From assembly GCF_029543155.1 (NCBI RefSeq), contig NZ_JARQXA010000002.1, positions 186,001 through 250,000 on the forward strand: a stretch of DNA of 64,000 nt, written 5' to 3'. Of this stretch, positions 1 to 7,567 are shown piece after piece (position 1 is the first letter of the stretch; every line of letters begins with the position of its first letter). The notes beneath the pieces were generated by a model. That model was not told where the DNA came from. It saw only the letters and a program-made list of their open reading frames with translations, and made no database searches. The translations under genes were made by a program, and so were the position numbers. Origin of the DNA: Sphingomonas sp. HITSZ_GF (GTDB lineage Bacteria; Pseudomonadota; Alphaproteobacteria; Sphingomonadales; Sphingomonadaceae).

Positions 1-234
1 ATCATGGCGGTGACCGCCTATGCCGGCAGCGGCGACGAGGAGCGGATCCGCGCCGCCGGCGCCAATGCCTATGTCTCCAAGCCGATCAGCCTGGTGCGCT
101 TCATGGAAGAGGTGCGCGCGCTGATGCCCGCCGAATCGCCGGCCCCGGCGCCCGCACCCGAGGCAGCTGCCCCGGCGCCGGAAGCAGGCACAGAAGAAGC
201 CCCGCGGCCTGGGGGCCCGGGGCTTCTCTTCTGA
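1..234 (+). CDS. divK: DivK-like single-domain response regulator, 3' part
   Basis: Only the last 77 residues are present; the gene begins before the window. The fragment has the end of a CheY-like receiver domain: a VTAYA stretch (beta-4 with the conserved Thr), then GDEERIRAAGANAYVSKPIS, whose Lys-Pro is the conserved receiver lysine. The wording matches Caulobacter DivK, which controls polar cell-cycle kinases. After the receiver comes a Pro/Ala/Glu-rich tail of about 35 residues that DivK normally lacks; it is probably disordered. The family call rests on the C-terminal third only, so another stand-alone receiver is possible. The neighbour rpmG is convergent. Confidence 0.7.
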   Translation: MMAVTAYAGSGDEERIRAAGANAYVSKPISLVRFMEEVRALMPAESPAPAPAPEAAAPAPEAGTEEAPRPGGPGLLF

Positions 235-282
235 TCAACCCCCGCGCGCGGCGGGGCGAGGCAAGCGGGCCGAAGCCCAGGC

Positions 283-450
283 TTACTTGATCTTCGCTTC
301 CTTGAACTCGACATGCTTGCGCACGACCGGGTCGTACTTGCGGAACGAGAACTTCTCGGTCTGGGTGCGCGGATTCTTCTTCGTGACGTAGAAGAAACCC
401 GTGTCCGCCGTGCTGACGAGCTTGATCTTGACAGTGGTCGGCTTGGCCAT
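283..450 (-). CDS. rpmG: 50S ribosomal protein L33
   Basis: This 55-residue basic protein begins [20 protein letters not shown] and contains [20 protein letters not shown], the full-length pattern of bacterial L33 of the cysteine-free type. L33 sits near the E site of the large ribosomal subunit. It is a small single gene, convergent with the divK-like gene, with about 48 bases between the two stops. The zinc-binding Cys pairs of some L33 proteins are absent, so this form does not need zinc. The start is the only ATG that gives a complete L33 N-terminus. Confidence 0.95.
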   Translation of the reverse strand: MAKPTTVKIKLVSTADTGFFYVTKKNPRTQTEKFSFRKYDPVVRKHVEFKEAKIK

Positions 451-587
451 GACCCGTAACCCTTGAATCTTGCGAAATGAAAAAGCGGCACGCAGGGCGC
501 ACCGCTGTCAGACGCGGGCAACTGCGCGAGTCTCTTCCAAAAGTCAAGGCTGGGGTGCGGAAGACTGCCAACCCGCTTCATATTCTT

Positions 588-695
588 CGTCACCCCGGCC
601 TTGTGCCGGGGTCCACGGGGAGGCACGCCATGGACAAGAGGCGCGCGCTTCACCGGTGCGGCACAGTGGACCCCGGAACAAGTCCGGGGTGACGG
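588..695. repeat. Dispersed palindromic repeat pair, CACCCCGG type
   Basis: Two inverted palindromic units face each other: CGTCACCCCGGCCTTGTGCC at the left and its near reverse complement ending GTCCGGGGTGACGG at the right, with about 45 bases between. The same unit pair recurs at 53858-53963. It lies in the only stretch above 300 bases without a gene (451-767), between rpmG and the GDT1-like gene; I see no gene or clear promoter in the rest of that gap. Confidence 0.8.
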
Positions 696-767
696 TTTGG
701 GAACGCCCATCATGCTTCACGCGCATTTAACCCAACCGCGCCACATTTCCCCACGAAAGGGAGGCCC

Positions 768-1331
768 ATGGAAGCTCTAGTCCCGGCCTTCCTTCTGGCC
801 GTCCTGACCCAGCTTTGCGACAAGCCGGCGTCGCTCGGCGCGATTCTCGCCGATCGCTACGGGCGGCCGCTCACCGTGGCGGTGGCGGCGGGGCTCGCGC
901 ACGGGGTGACCAATTTCGCCGCCGGGCTGGGCGGGATGCTGATCGGCCCGATGATGACCCCCAATGCCCGGGCGCTGCTGCTCGCGCTCGCGCTGATCTT
1001 CGGCGCGCTCGGCATGATCGGCTCGAACCGGGTGAAAGACCGGCTCGACGGCTGGAAGCTCGGCGCCTTCTTCACCGCCTTTCTCGCGATCCTGATTCTC
1101 TCCTTCGGCGAGAGCACGCCCTTCTTCACGCTTGCGCTGTCGACGAGCGGCCAGCCCTGGTTCGCCGCGGCGGGCGCCTCGATCGGCGCGTTCGGCGTGG
1201 CCTTCGTTGCCGCGGTGCTCGGCGAGCGGATCTGGCAGGGCGTGCCGTTCCGCTGTCTGCGCGTCCTCGCCGGCATCGCCTTCCTGATCGCGGGCTGCTG
1301 GATCGGCGTGAACGCGCTTCGCTTGACCTGA
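768..1331 (+). CDS. GDT1/TMEM165-like membrane protein (putative cation exporter)
   Basis: The protein has 187 residues and about six hydrophobic segments, arranged as two similar halves. The first half has LTQLCDKPAS and the second has FGESTPFF, at the places where the GDT1 (UPF0016) family carries its two Glu-x-Gly-Asp-Lys/Arg-Ser/Thr motifs. Family members move Mn2+ or Ca2+ across membranes. The motifs are degenerate here (the first Glu is replaced), so substrate and even family are inferred. The ATG at 768 follows GAAAGGGAGG, a strong ribosome binding site. The gene stands alone, upstream of dps. Confidence 0.6.
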   Translation: MEALVPAFLLAVLTQLCDKPASLGAILADRYGRPLTVAVAAGLAHGVTNFAAGLGGMLIGPMMTPNARALLLALALIFGALGMIGSNRVKDRLDGWKLGAFFTAFLAILILSFGESTPFFTLALSTSGQPWFAAAGASIGAFGVAFVAAVLGERIWQGVPFRCLRVLAGIAFLIAGCWIGVNALRLT

Positions 1332-1425
1332 TCGATCAGTCACATCGGGAAAATGCAAGTGCGCGGCGCGGAGCCAGCGCTATATCCGTTCGTTGTACGT
1401 GCGAACCGATTCCCGGGAGATGACA

Positions 1426-1923
1426 ATGGCAGATACGAATGCGGCGCTCCGCACCCCCACCGACCTCAACCGCAACGACACCAAGAGCGTGGCGGACGCG
1501 CTGAACAGCGCGCTGGCGGACTGCTTCGCCCTGTATTTCAAGACGAAGAATTTCCACTGGCACGTCTCGGGCCCGCACTTCCGCGACTATCACCTGCTGC
1601 TCGACGACCAGGCGGCGCAGATCTACGGCATCACCGATGCGATCGCCGAGCGCGTGCGCAAGACCGGCAACATCACGCTGCGCTCGATCGGCGACATCGC
1701 GCGCCGCCAGACGCTGACCGACAATGACGCCGACTATGTCGCGCCCGGCGACATGCTCGCCGAGCTGCGCGAGGACAATCTCAAGCTGGTCGAGAGCTTT
1801 CGCACGGTGAAGCAGGCTGCGGAAGACGCGGGCGACAACGCCACCAGCGGCATCGTCGACGAATGGACCGACCAGGCCGAGGAGCGCGCCTGGTTCCTGT
1901 TCGAGGCGTCGCGCAAGGGCTGA
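1426..1923 (+). CDS. dps: Dps-family DNA-binding ferritin-like protein
   Basis: The 165-residue product belongs to the Dps mini-ferritins, which form dodecamers, oxidise and store iron with peroxide, and coat DNA in starvation. The motif TKNFHWHVSGPHFRDYH near residues 40-55 carries the ferroxidase histidine, followed by LLLDDQAAQIY with the acidic ligands contributed across the dimer interface. Length is normal for Dps. The ATG at 1426 is preferred because GGGAGA ends five bases before it; an ATG two codons upstream at 1420 lies inside that ribosome binding site. It stands alone and is convergent with the next gene through a shared terminator. Confidence 0.88.
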   Translation: MADTNAALRTPTDLNRNDTKSVADALNSALADCFALYFKTKNFHWHVSGPHFRDYHLLLDDQAAQIYGITDAIAERVRKTGNITLRSIGDIARRQTLTDNDADYVAPGDMLAELREDNLKLVESFRTVKQAAEDAGDNATSGIVDEWTDQAEERAWFLFEASRKG

Positions 1924-1968
1924 GGGATAGTTGGCGTTCGATGTTCGTACGCCACCTCCTCGATCCCC

Positions 1969-2057
1969 CGTCACCCTGAACTCGTTTCAGGGCTCAACCT
2001 GCCTCGGGCGATCTCGCTGGTGGAGGGTTGGATGCTGGAACAAGTTCAGCATGACAG
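1969..2057. repeat. Dispersed palindromic repeat pair, CACCCTGAA type
   Basis: The left unit begins CGTCACCCTGAACTCGTTTC and the right unit ends GAACAAGTTCAGCATGACAG, its diverged reverse complement. This is a variant of the palindrome family elsewhere in the window and lies directly after dps. Confidence 0.7.
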
Positions 2058-2066
2058 AAGAGAATG

Positions 2067-2097
2067 AAGGGCCGGACTCTGATCGAGGCCGGCCCTT
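2067..2097. terminator. Bidirectional terminator between dps and the next gene
   Basis: AAGGGCCGG at 2067-2075 pairs perfectly with CCGGCCCTT at 2089-2097, giving a 9-bp stem with a 13-base loop. It is followed by CTTCGTTA on the plus strand and by CATTCTCTT on the minus strand. It sits between convergent genes, so it probably serves both. Confidence 0.7.
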
Positions 2098-2102
2098 CTT
2101 CG

Positions 2103-2435
2103 TTACTTCACCTTCGCTAGGTCGGCGTCGAGCTTGGCGAGGATCTCGTCGGTGATCTTGCCTTCCGAATAGGGGGCGACCGCGCGGAAGCTCATCGCCT
2201 TGAACTGGTCATAGGCCGGGTGCTTGTCGACATCACCCAGGCCGTCGGCGACGAGCACCGCCTTGGTCGCCTCGTTGGCGAACAGCGCCTCGATCGGCGT
2301 GTCGGCGTTGAACTTGGCGGCGGCTGCCGGCGTCGCAGCGGGCGCGGGGGCCGGAGTCGGCGCGGGCGCCGGCGCAGTCTGGGCGAAGGCGGCAGGCGCG
2401 AAGGCGAGCGCGGCGGCAGTGAGAACAAGCTTCAT
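2103..2435 (-). CDS. Small exported protein of unknown function
   Basis: The 110-residue product has a clear signal peptide (MKLVLTAAALAFAPAAFAQ, likely cut after AFA), then a Pro/Ala-rich linker of about 20 residues, then a compact soluble domain with FNADTPIEALFANEATKAVL and a charged C-terminus. It should lie in the periplasm. I do not recognise the domain. The start at 2435 is chosen because the frame upstream lacks any signal-like sequence. The gene lies 35 bases after the metallophosphoesterase start region on the opposite side of its stop, in the same direction, so the two could be cotranscribed. Confidence 0.7.
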   Translation of the reverse strand: MKLVLTAAALAFAPAAFAQTAPAPAPTPAPAPAATPAAAAKFNADTPIEALFANEATKAVLVADGLGDVDKHPAYDQFKAMSFRAVAPYSEGKITDEILAKLDADLAKVK

Positions 2436-2470
2436 TATGTGGAGTCCCCTCCGGTGGTGGAGCGGCGAGC

Positions 2471-3322
2471 CTAACGCGATTTCTGTGTCGGCGCCATTGC
2501 AACTGGCACGAGTGTAAGCAGCCACAGGTCGGGCGGCGCGCCCAGCCGGAGCGGCACCCCGCTCGCCCCCAGGCCGGCCGTGACCACCACCGTGCGATTG
2601 CCCTCGCGCACCAGCCCGCAGCGATAGCGCGCGCCGTAGCGGCTCACCTCGGGCGCGACCCGCATGCCGAACAGCATCGCCTGCCCGCAATGCGTGTGCC
2701 CGGCGAGCAGCAGCCGCGCGTCGGCGGGCAGGTCGGGCGCGACATCGGGCGAATGGGTGAGGAACACCATCGGCCGCCCCAGGAAGCGCGCGGCGCTGTA
2801 GGTGCCCAGCACATCGGCATGGCCGGTGAAATCGTCGGCGATCCCGCCCAGCGCGATCGGCCCGCGCACCACCGCGCTGTTCTCGAGCAGGGTAATCCCC
2901 GCGCGGGCGAGCTGGCCGCGCACCGTCTGCGCGCCGGTCCAATAATCGTGGTTGCCGAGCACCGCCGCCACGCCCAGCGGCGCGCGCAACTGCCGCAGCG
3001 GCGCGATCATCGCCTCGCCGCGCTCGGGCCTGGCGGCGCCGCGGGGATCATGGCCGAAGATGAAGTCGCCGGCGATCACCACCAGATCGGGCTTGAGCGC
3101 ATTGATCTGGCCGACGATCCGCGTGAGCCGCTCCGGCCCCATCGCGGGATTCCCGATATGGATGTCGCTGATCAGCGCGATTCGCATCGGCTTTTCCAGC
3201 CCCGGCATCGCGACCTCGGCGCGGCGCACGAGCGGATCGCCGGTCGCCTCGCGGAAGCACCAGCCGGCAAGCAGGGCGAGCAACAGGCCAAGGCCGGCGA
3301 GCGTGGCGAGGATCGTGCGCAT
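2471..3322 (-). CDS. Membrane-anchored metallophosphoesterase
   Basis: This 283-residue protein starts with one membrane segment (ILATLAGLGLLLALLAGW) and then has the calcineurin-like two-metal fold: ALISDIHIGN (Asp, His), VVIAGDF (Asp), VLGNHDYW (Asn-His-Asp), FLTHSPD and LLAGHTHCGQ. All metal-binding blocks are intact. The layout is like YaeI/YkuE phosphodiesterases that act at the membrane, including on lipid intermediates. It is divergent from the DNA ligase with only 52 bases between starts. It is not the small soluble PdeM nuclease that usually accompanies such ligases. An earlier in-frame start at 3376 would add 18 residues and overlap the ligase start. Confidence 0.85.
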   Translation of the reverse strand: MRTILATLAGLGLLLALLAGWCFREATGDPLVRRAEVAMPGLEKPMRIALISDIHIGNPAMGPERLTRIVGQINALKPDLVVIAGDFIFGHDPRGAARPERGEAMIAPLRQLRAPLGVAAVLGNHDYWTGAQTVRGQLARAGITLLENSAVVRGPIALGGIADDFTGHADVLGTYSAARFLGRPMVFLTHSPDVAPDLPADARLLLAGHTHCGQAMLFGMRVAPEVSRYGARYRCGLVREGNRTVVVTAGLGASGVPLRLGAPPDLWLLTLVPVAMAPTQKSR

Positions 3323-3374
3323 CGCCGAACATCGTAACGGGAGCGCATCGGCTGCGCCATGCGTTGCGCTTGTC

Positions 3375-4952
3375 ATGCGCGCCTTTGCCGATCTTCTCGA
3401 CAGCCTGATCTACACGCGCTCGCGCAACGCCAAGCTGCGGCTGATCGGCGACTACCTGCGCGCCACGCCCGATCCCGATCGCGGCTGGGCGATGGCCGCG
3501 CTCACCGGCACGCTCGACCTGCCCGCGGTGAAGCCCGCCTTGCTCCGCGCGATGATCGAGGCGCGCTTCGATCCGGTGCTCTATGCGATGAGCCGCGACT
3601 TCGTCGGCGATTCGGCCGAGACGATCGCGCTGCTCTGGCCCGAGCCCGCCGTGCCGCCCGACAAGGCCACGCCACTCACCGTTTCCGAAGTCGTCGCGAC
3701 GCTCGGCAGCATCTCGAAATCGGATGCCCAGGCCGCACTCGCCGCGATGCTCGACCGGCTCGAGGCGGACGAACGCTTCGCCCTCCTGAAGCTCGCCACC
3801 GGCGCGCTGCGCGTCGGCATCTCCGCCCGTCTCGCCAAGACTGCGCTTGCCCAGGCCTTCGGGCTCGATGTCGATGCCGTCGAGGAAGTGTGGCACGGCC
3901 TCGCCCCGCCCTATGCCGCGCTGTTCGACTGGGCGGAGGGACGCGGCGCGCAGCCGAGCGCGCGCGACCTGCCGGTCTTCCGCCCCTTCATGCTCGCGCA
4001 TCCGCTCGAGGTGGAGAGCGTCGATCTCGCCGACTATGCCGCCGAGTGGAAATGGGACGGCATCCGCGTCCAGCTCGTCCATGTCGCCGGCGAAACCCGT
4101 CTCTACAGCCGCGCGGGCGACGACATCACCCGCAGCTTCCCCGAAGTCGCCGCCGCCTTCCGCACCGCCGGCGTCCTCGACGGCGAGTTGCTGGTGAAGG
4201 GCGAATTCCAGGGCGGGGAAGCGGCGAGCTTCAACGCACTCCAGCAGCGCCTTGGCCGGAAGCTGGTCAGCGCGAAGACGCTGGTCGAATACCCTGCCTT
4301 CGTCCGCCTCTACGACATTCTCTTCGACGGGCCGGAGGATTTGCGCGCGCTGCCCTGGAGCGCGCGTCGCACCCGGCTCGAGGCCTTCGCCGCGCAGCTC
4401 GATCCCGGCCATTTCGACGTCTCCGCCGTGATCGACGCGCCCGATTTCGCCGCCCTCGAGGAAATCCGCGCCGGCGCGCGCGACGCGTCGATCGAAGGCG
4501 TGATGCTCAAGCGCCGCGACTCCCCCTATGTCGCCGGGCGCCGGGCGGGGCTGTGGTACAAGTGGAAGCGCGATCCGCTGATCGCCGATTGCGTGCTGAT
4601 GTATGCCCAGCGCGGCTCGGGCAAGCGCAGCAGCTTCTATTCGGACTATACCTTCGGCGCCTGGACCGAGGAGGGCGATCTGCTCCCGGTCGGCAAGGCC
4701 TATTTCGGCTTCACCGACGAGGAGCTGAAATGGCTCGATCGCCATGTCCGCACCCATACCGTCAACCGCTTCGGCCCGGTGCGCGAGACCGACAAGAGCC
4801 TGGTGCTCGAAGTCGCCTTCGATTCGATCCACGAATCGAAGCGCCACAAATCGGGGCTGGCGATGCGCTTCCCCCGGATCAGCCGCATCCGCAACGACAA
4901 GCCGGCGCACGAAGCGGACACGATCGCGGCATTGCGCAAGCTGGTGACCTGA
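3375..4952 (+). CDS. ATP-dependent DNA ligase (repair, Lhr/Exo-associated type)
   Basis: The 525-residue enzyme seals DNA nicks using ATP. Residues 1 to about 190 form the alpha-helical DNA-binding domain. The adenylation motif EWKWDGIRVQ places the catalytic lysine at residue 226. Motif III (ARLYDILFDG type), motif IV (EGVMLKRRDSPYV) and motif V (LWYKWKRD) follow, then an OB domain to the end. Length and order match the ligases that occur with an Lhr-type helicase, an MBL exonuclease and a metallophosphoesterase in bacterial repair clusters. Here helicase and exonuclease lie at 17.5-20.9 kb. The ATG at 3375 fits the family N-terminus (MRAFADLLD). Confidence 0.9.
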   Translation: MRAFADLLDSLIYTRSRNAKLRLIGDYLRATPDPDRGWAMAALTGTLDLPAVKPALLRAMIEARFDPVLYAMSRDFVGDSAETIALLWPEPAVPPDKATPLTVSEVVATLGSISKSDAQAALAAMLDRLEADERFALLKLATGALRVGISARLAKTALAQAFGLDVDAVEEVWHGLAPPYAALFDWAEGRGAQPSARDLPVFRPFMLAHPLEVESVDLADYAAEWKWDGIRVQLVHVAGETRLYSRAGDDITRSFPEVAAAFRTAGVLDGELLVKGEFQGGEAASFNALQQRLGRKLVSAKTLVEYPAFVRLYDILFDGPEDLRALPWSARRTRLEAFAAQLDPGHFDVSAVIDAPDFAALEEIRAGARDASIEGVMLKRRDSPYVAGRRAGLWYKWKRDPLIADCVLMYAQRGSGKRSSFYSDYTFGAWTEEGDLLPVGKAYFGFTDEELKWLDRHVRTHTVNRFGPVRETDKSLVLEVAFDSIHESKRHKSGLAMRFPRISRIRNDKPAHEADTIAALRKLVT

Positions 4953-5015
4953 GCTTGCACCGAAATGGGTTTGCGCTAGCCTGCCTGGCTTTCCACCTGC
5001 TCTCAGGAAAACTCG

Positions 5016-6080
5016 ATGCATTTCCGCGCCTTGCTCGCCGCGCTGCCCGTTGCGCTCCTGCTCACCGCCGCGCAGGACGCCCCCGCCCCGGCCGAGCCGC
5101 AGTTCAGCGCCGAGCGCATCCGCGCCGACGTCACCTATCTCGCCGACGACACGCTCGAAGGCCGGTTCAGCGCGAGCAAGGGCTATTTCACCGCCGCCGC
5201 CTGGGTCGCCAACCGCTTCGCCAAGCTGGGCCTCACGCCGGGCGGCGACGTCGAGAAATGGTTCCAGCTCTTCCCGCTCCGGCTGCCCAGCGGAAAGGCC
5301 GAGCAGACCTATCGATCGGCCAATGTCATCGGCATCATCCCCGGCAGCGATCCGGTGCTGAAGGACGAATATGTCGTGCTGAGTGCGCATCTCGACCATC
5401 TCGGCATGAGCAAGGAGCCGGGCGACAAGATCTATAACGGCGCGATGGACAATGCCTCGGGCGTGGCGACGATGCTCGAGGCGGCGCGCGCCTTCGCGAC
5501 CAGCGGCAAGCCCCCGCGCCGCTCGATCCTGTTCGTCGCGCTGGGCGGCGAGGAGGAAGGGCTGATCGGCTCCGACTATCTCGCCCGCCACCCCGTGGTC
5601 GGCAGCGGCAAGGTGGTCGCCGACGTCAATCTCGACATGCCGATCCTGCTCTACGACTTCCAGGATGTCGTCGCGTTCGGCGCCGAGCATTCGACGCTGG
5701 GGCCGATCGTCGCCGATGCCGCGGCGAAGATGGGCGTCACCCTCTCGCCCGACCCGATGCCGTCGGAGAACCTGTTCGTCCGCTCCGATCACTACAGCTT
5801 CGTCAAGGTCGGCGTGCCGTCGATATTCCTCGTCACCGGGTTCAGGAATGGCGGCGAGAAGGCGTTCCGCAGCTTCCTGCGCTCGCATTACCATCAGGCC
5901 AATGACGACGTGACGCAGCCCTTTGACTGGCAGGCCGGCGCCAAGTTCGCGAAGATCAACTATCTGATCGCGCGCGAGATCGCCGATCGCGACGAGGCAC
6001 CCCGCTGGTACGAGGGCAACAGCTATGGCGATCGCTATGCCAAGGGCGCGCCGCGGGCGCCCCGGCCGGCAAAGCCCTGA
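5016..6080 (+). CDS. Secreted M28-family zinc peptidase
   Basis: A 354-residue exported peptidase: signal peptide in the first 20 residues (AALPVALLLTAAQ), a short linker, then the M28 aminopeptidase domain. The two-zinc ligands are visible: SAHLDHLG, AMDNASG, ALGGEEEGLIGS with the catalytic Glu, DVNLDMP, and near the end RSHYHQAND. Such enzymes remove N-terminal residues from peptides in the periplasm or outside the cell. No PA domain insertion is evident. AGGAAAAC stands seven bases before the ATG. The gene follows the ligase by 63 bases on the same strand, but no functional link is apparent. Confidence 0.88.
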   Translation: MHFRALLAALPVALLLTAAQDAPAPAEPQFSAERIRADVTYLADDTLEGRFSASKGYFTAAAWVANRFAKLGLTPGGDVEKWFQLFPLRLPSGKAEQTYRSANVIGIIPGSDPVLKDEYVVLSAHLDHLGMSKEPGDKIYNGAMDNASGVATMLEAARAFATSGKPPRRSILFVALGGEEEGLIGSDYLARHPVVGSGKVVADVNLDMPILLYDFQDVVAFGAEHSTLGPIVADAAAKMGVTLSPDPMPSENLFVRSDHYSFVKVGVPSIFLVTGFRNGGEKAFRSFLRSHYHQANDDVTQPFDWQAGAKFAKINYLIAREIADRDEAPRWYEGNSYGDRYAKGAPRAPRPAKP

Positions 6081-6131
6081 TCGCGGCCGCGCTCTTGCCC
6101 CGGCGCCCGGCCTGCGCGAGACTGCGCGGCG

Positions 6132-6572
6132 ATGGCTGACAGCAATCGCATTCCGGCACTGCCCCTGATCGCCTGCGTGCTTGCGGGGCCGGTGATTGCC
6201 GCGCTGCTGCCCGGGATCTTCTCGGCCGGAACCAGCCCGGCCGACAGCTTCCTGCGCATCTGGGGCACGCTGGCGCTGTTCGGCGTCTGCTATGCCGCCG
6301 TCGTCGGCGTGCCGCTGGCGCTGCTGCTGCTGCGCGATCCCGCCCTGCCCTGGCAGCGCTGGTTCGGCGCCGGGCTGCTCGCCGGGCTGATCACCGCCGC
6401 GCTGCTGCTCGCCTGGGCCGCGCTGACCAGCGCGCGCAACCTGATCCACGGCCAATGGGCGGAGATGCAGGTGCTGACGCTGTGGATCGTGGTGCCGCTG
6501 GTGCTGCTCTCGGCGATCGTGTCGCGGGTCGCGCTCGCGCTGTGGCTGGGCCGCCGCCAGACGAGCTTGTGA
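6132..6572 (+). CDS. Small integral membrane protein of unknown function
   Basis: A 146-residue protein with four hydrophobic segments (about residues 10-30, 43-66, 80-100 and 112-137) and short charged loops. I do not recognise a family. Its stop overlaps the GTG start of the EamA transporter in the sequence GTGA, so translation of the two is probably coupled and they may work together. Confidence 0.65.
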   Translation: MADSNRIPALPLIACVLAGPVIAALLPGIFSAGTSPADSFLRIWGTLALFGVCYAAVVGVPLALLLLRDPALPWQRWFGAGLLAGLITAALLLAWAALTSARNLIHGQWAEMQVLTLWIVVPLVLLSAIVSRVALALWLGRRQTSL

Positions 6573-7402
6573 ACGCCGCACTGCTCGCCCCGGCGATGAT
6601 GATCGCCTCGGGCTCGATCCACGCCGTGGTCAACGCGATCCTCAAGGGCGGCAAGGACAAGATGGCCGGCCGCGCGATCATCGACGGATCGAGCGCGCTG
6701 ATCCTGCTGCCCGCCACCTTGCTGGTACCGCTGCCGCACGGCGCCTGGGGCTGGATCGCGGGCACCGCGCTCGTCCATTGCCTCTATCTCTACGCGCTGG
6801 TGCGCACCTTTGAGGCGAGCGACTATTCCGCGGCCTATCCGATCCTGCGCGGCACCGCGCCGCTGGTCACCGCCGCGCTGTCGATCGGGCTGTTCGCCGA
6901 GCCCGCCGGCCCGCGCGAGCTGATCGGCATCGCGCTGATCGGCGCGGCGATGTTCGTGCTGGTGCTCGGCAAACATATCGGCCGCACCGGGCTTTTCTGG
7001 GCGCTGCTCACCGGGCTCACCATCGCCGGCTATACGGTGATCGACGCGCAGGGCGTGCGCGCCGCGCCGACTTCGACCAGCTATATCGTCTGGATGTTCG
7101 TGCTGATGGGAATCAGCACCACGGCGATGTTCGCGCTGCTGTCCAGGGGCGCGATCTTCGCCTCGGCGAAACAGCAATGGCGGCCGGGCGTCGCGGCGGG
7201 AGCGCTGTCGATCCTCACCTATGGCCTGGCGCTGTCGGCGCTGGCGATCGGCCCCACCGCCCCGCTGGCGGCGCTGCGCGAGACCGGCATGGTCACAGCG
7301 CTGCTGATCGCCACGCTCTTCCTCGGCGAGAAGGTGACGCCGGGCCGGATGGCGGGCGTCACCGGGATCCTCGCCGGCGCGGCGCTGATCCTGACGACGT
7401 AG
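6569..7402 (+). CDS. EamA/DMT-superfamily transporter
   Basis: The product has 277 residues and about ten membrane segments in two homologous halves, with ASDYSAAYPILRGTAPLVTA in the first half and GPTAPLAALRETGMVTALLI in the second. These are the EamA-domain signatures of drug/metabolite exporters. The substrate is unknown. The start is GTG at 6569, whose last two bases form the TGA of the upstream gene; an earlier frame opening would overlap that gene by more than 100 bases. No other neighbour suggests the substrate. Confidence 0.8.
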   Translation: MNAALLAPAMMIASGSIHAVVNAILKGGKDKMAGRAIIDGSSALILLPATLLVPLPHGAWGWIAGTALVHCLYLYALVRTFEASDYSAAYPILRGTAPLVTAALSIGLFAEPAGPRELIGIALIGAAMFVLVLGKHIGRTGLFWALLTGLTIAGYTVIDAQGVRAAPTSTSYIVWMFVLMGISTTAMFALLSRGAIFASAKQQWRPGVAAGALSILTYGLALSALAIGPTAPLAALRETGMVTALLIATLFLGEKVTPGRMAGVTGILAGAALILTT

Positions 7403-7413
7403 GGGCGCTTGAA

Positions 7414-7550
7414 CCCTTCTCCCTTGATGGGAGAAGGGAGGGGCCCGCCCGCGAAGCGGGTGGGAAGGATGAGGGTGTGCGCGCCTCCAGCGATTACGCC
7501 CGAGGATAGGTCACCCCCACCCAACCCTCCCCCATCAAGGGGGAGGGCTT
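7414..7550. repeat. Palindromic repeat pair, CTCCC/GGGAG type
   Basis: CCCTTCTCCCTTGATGGGAG with its continuation forms one hairpin at the left, and CCCTCCCCCATCAAGGGGGA forms another at the right; between them is GCCCGCCCGCGAAGCGGGTG, also a hairpin. It fills the gap between the convergent EamA and S41 protease genes. A related CTCTCCC-rich element has entered hrpB at 52275-52570. Confidence 0.75.
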
Positions 7551-7567
7551 ATTAGGAGCCCCCCATC

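Noticed and set aside
588..695. Palindromic pairs as rho-independent terminators
   Set aside because: They lack U tracts and also occur inside operons (serC-serA-hisZ, GH130-GH13), so they are listed as repeats.
2471..3322. Metallophosphoesterase as the PdeM partner of the ligase
   Set aside because: It has a membrane anchor and a YaeI-like motif order; PdeM proteins are shorter and soluble.
3048..6581. A very long open frame on the minus strand opposite the ligase and M28 peptidase genes
   Set aside because: GC-rich DNA gives long antisense frames. Its translation is Arg/Ala/Gly/Asp noise without any domain, while the plus strand encodes clear families.
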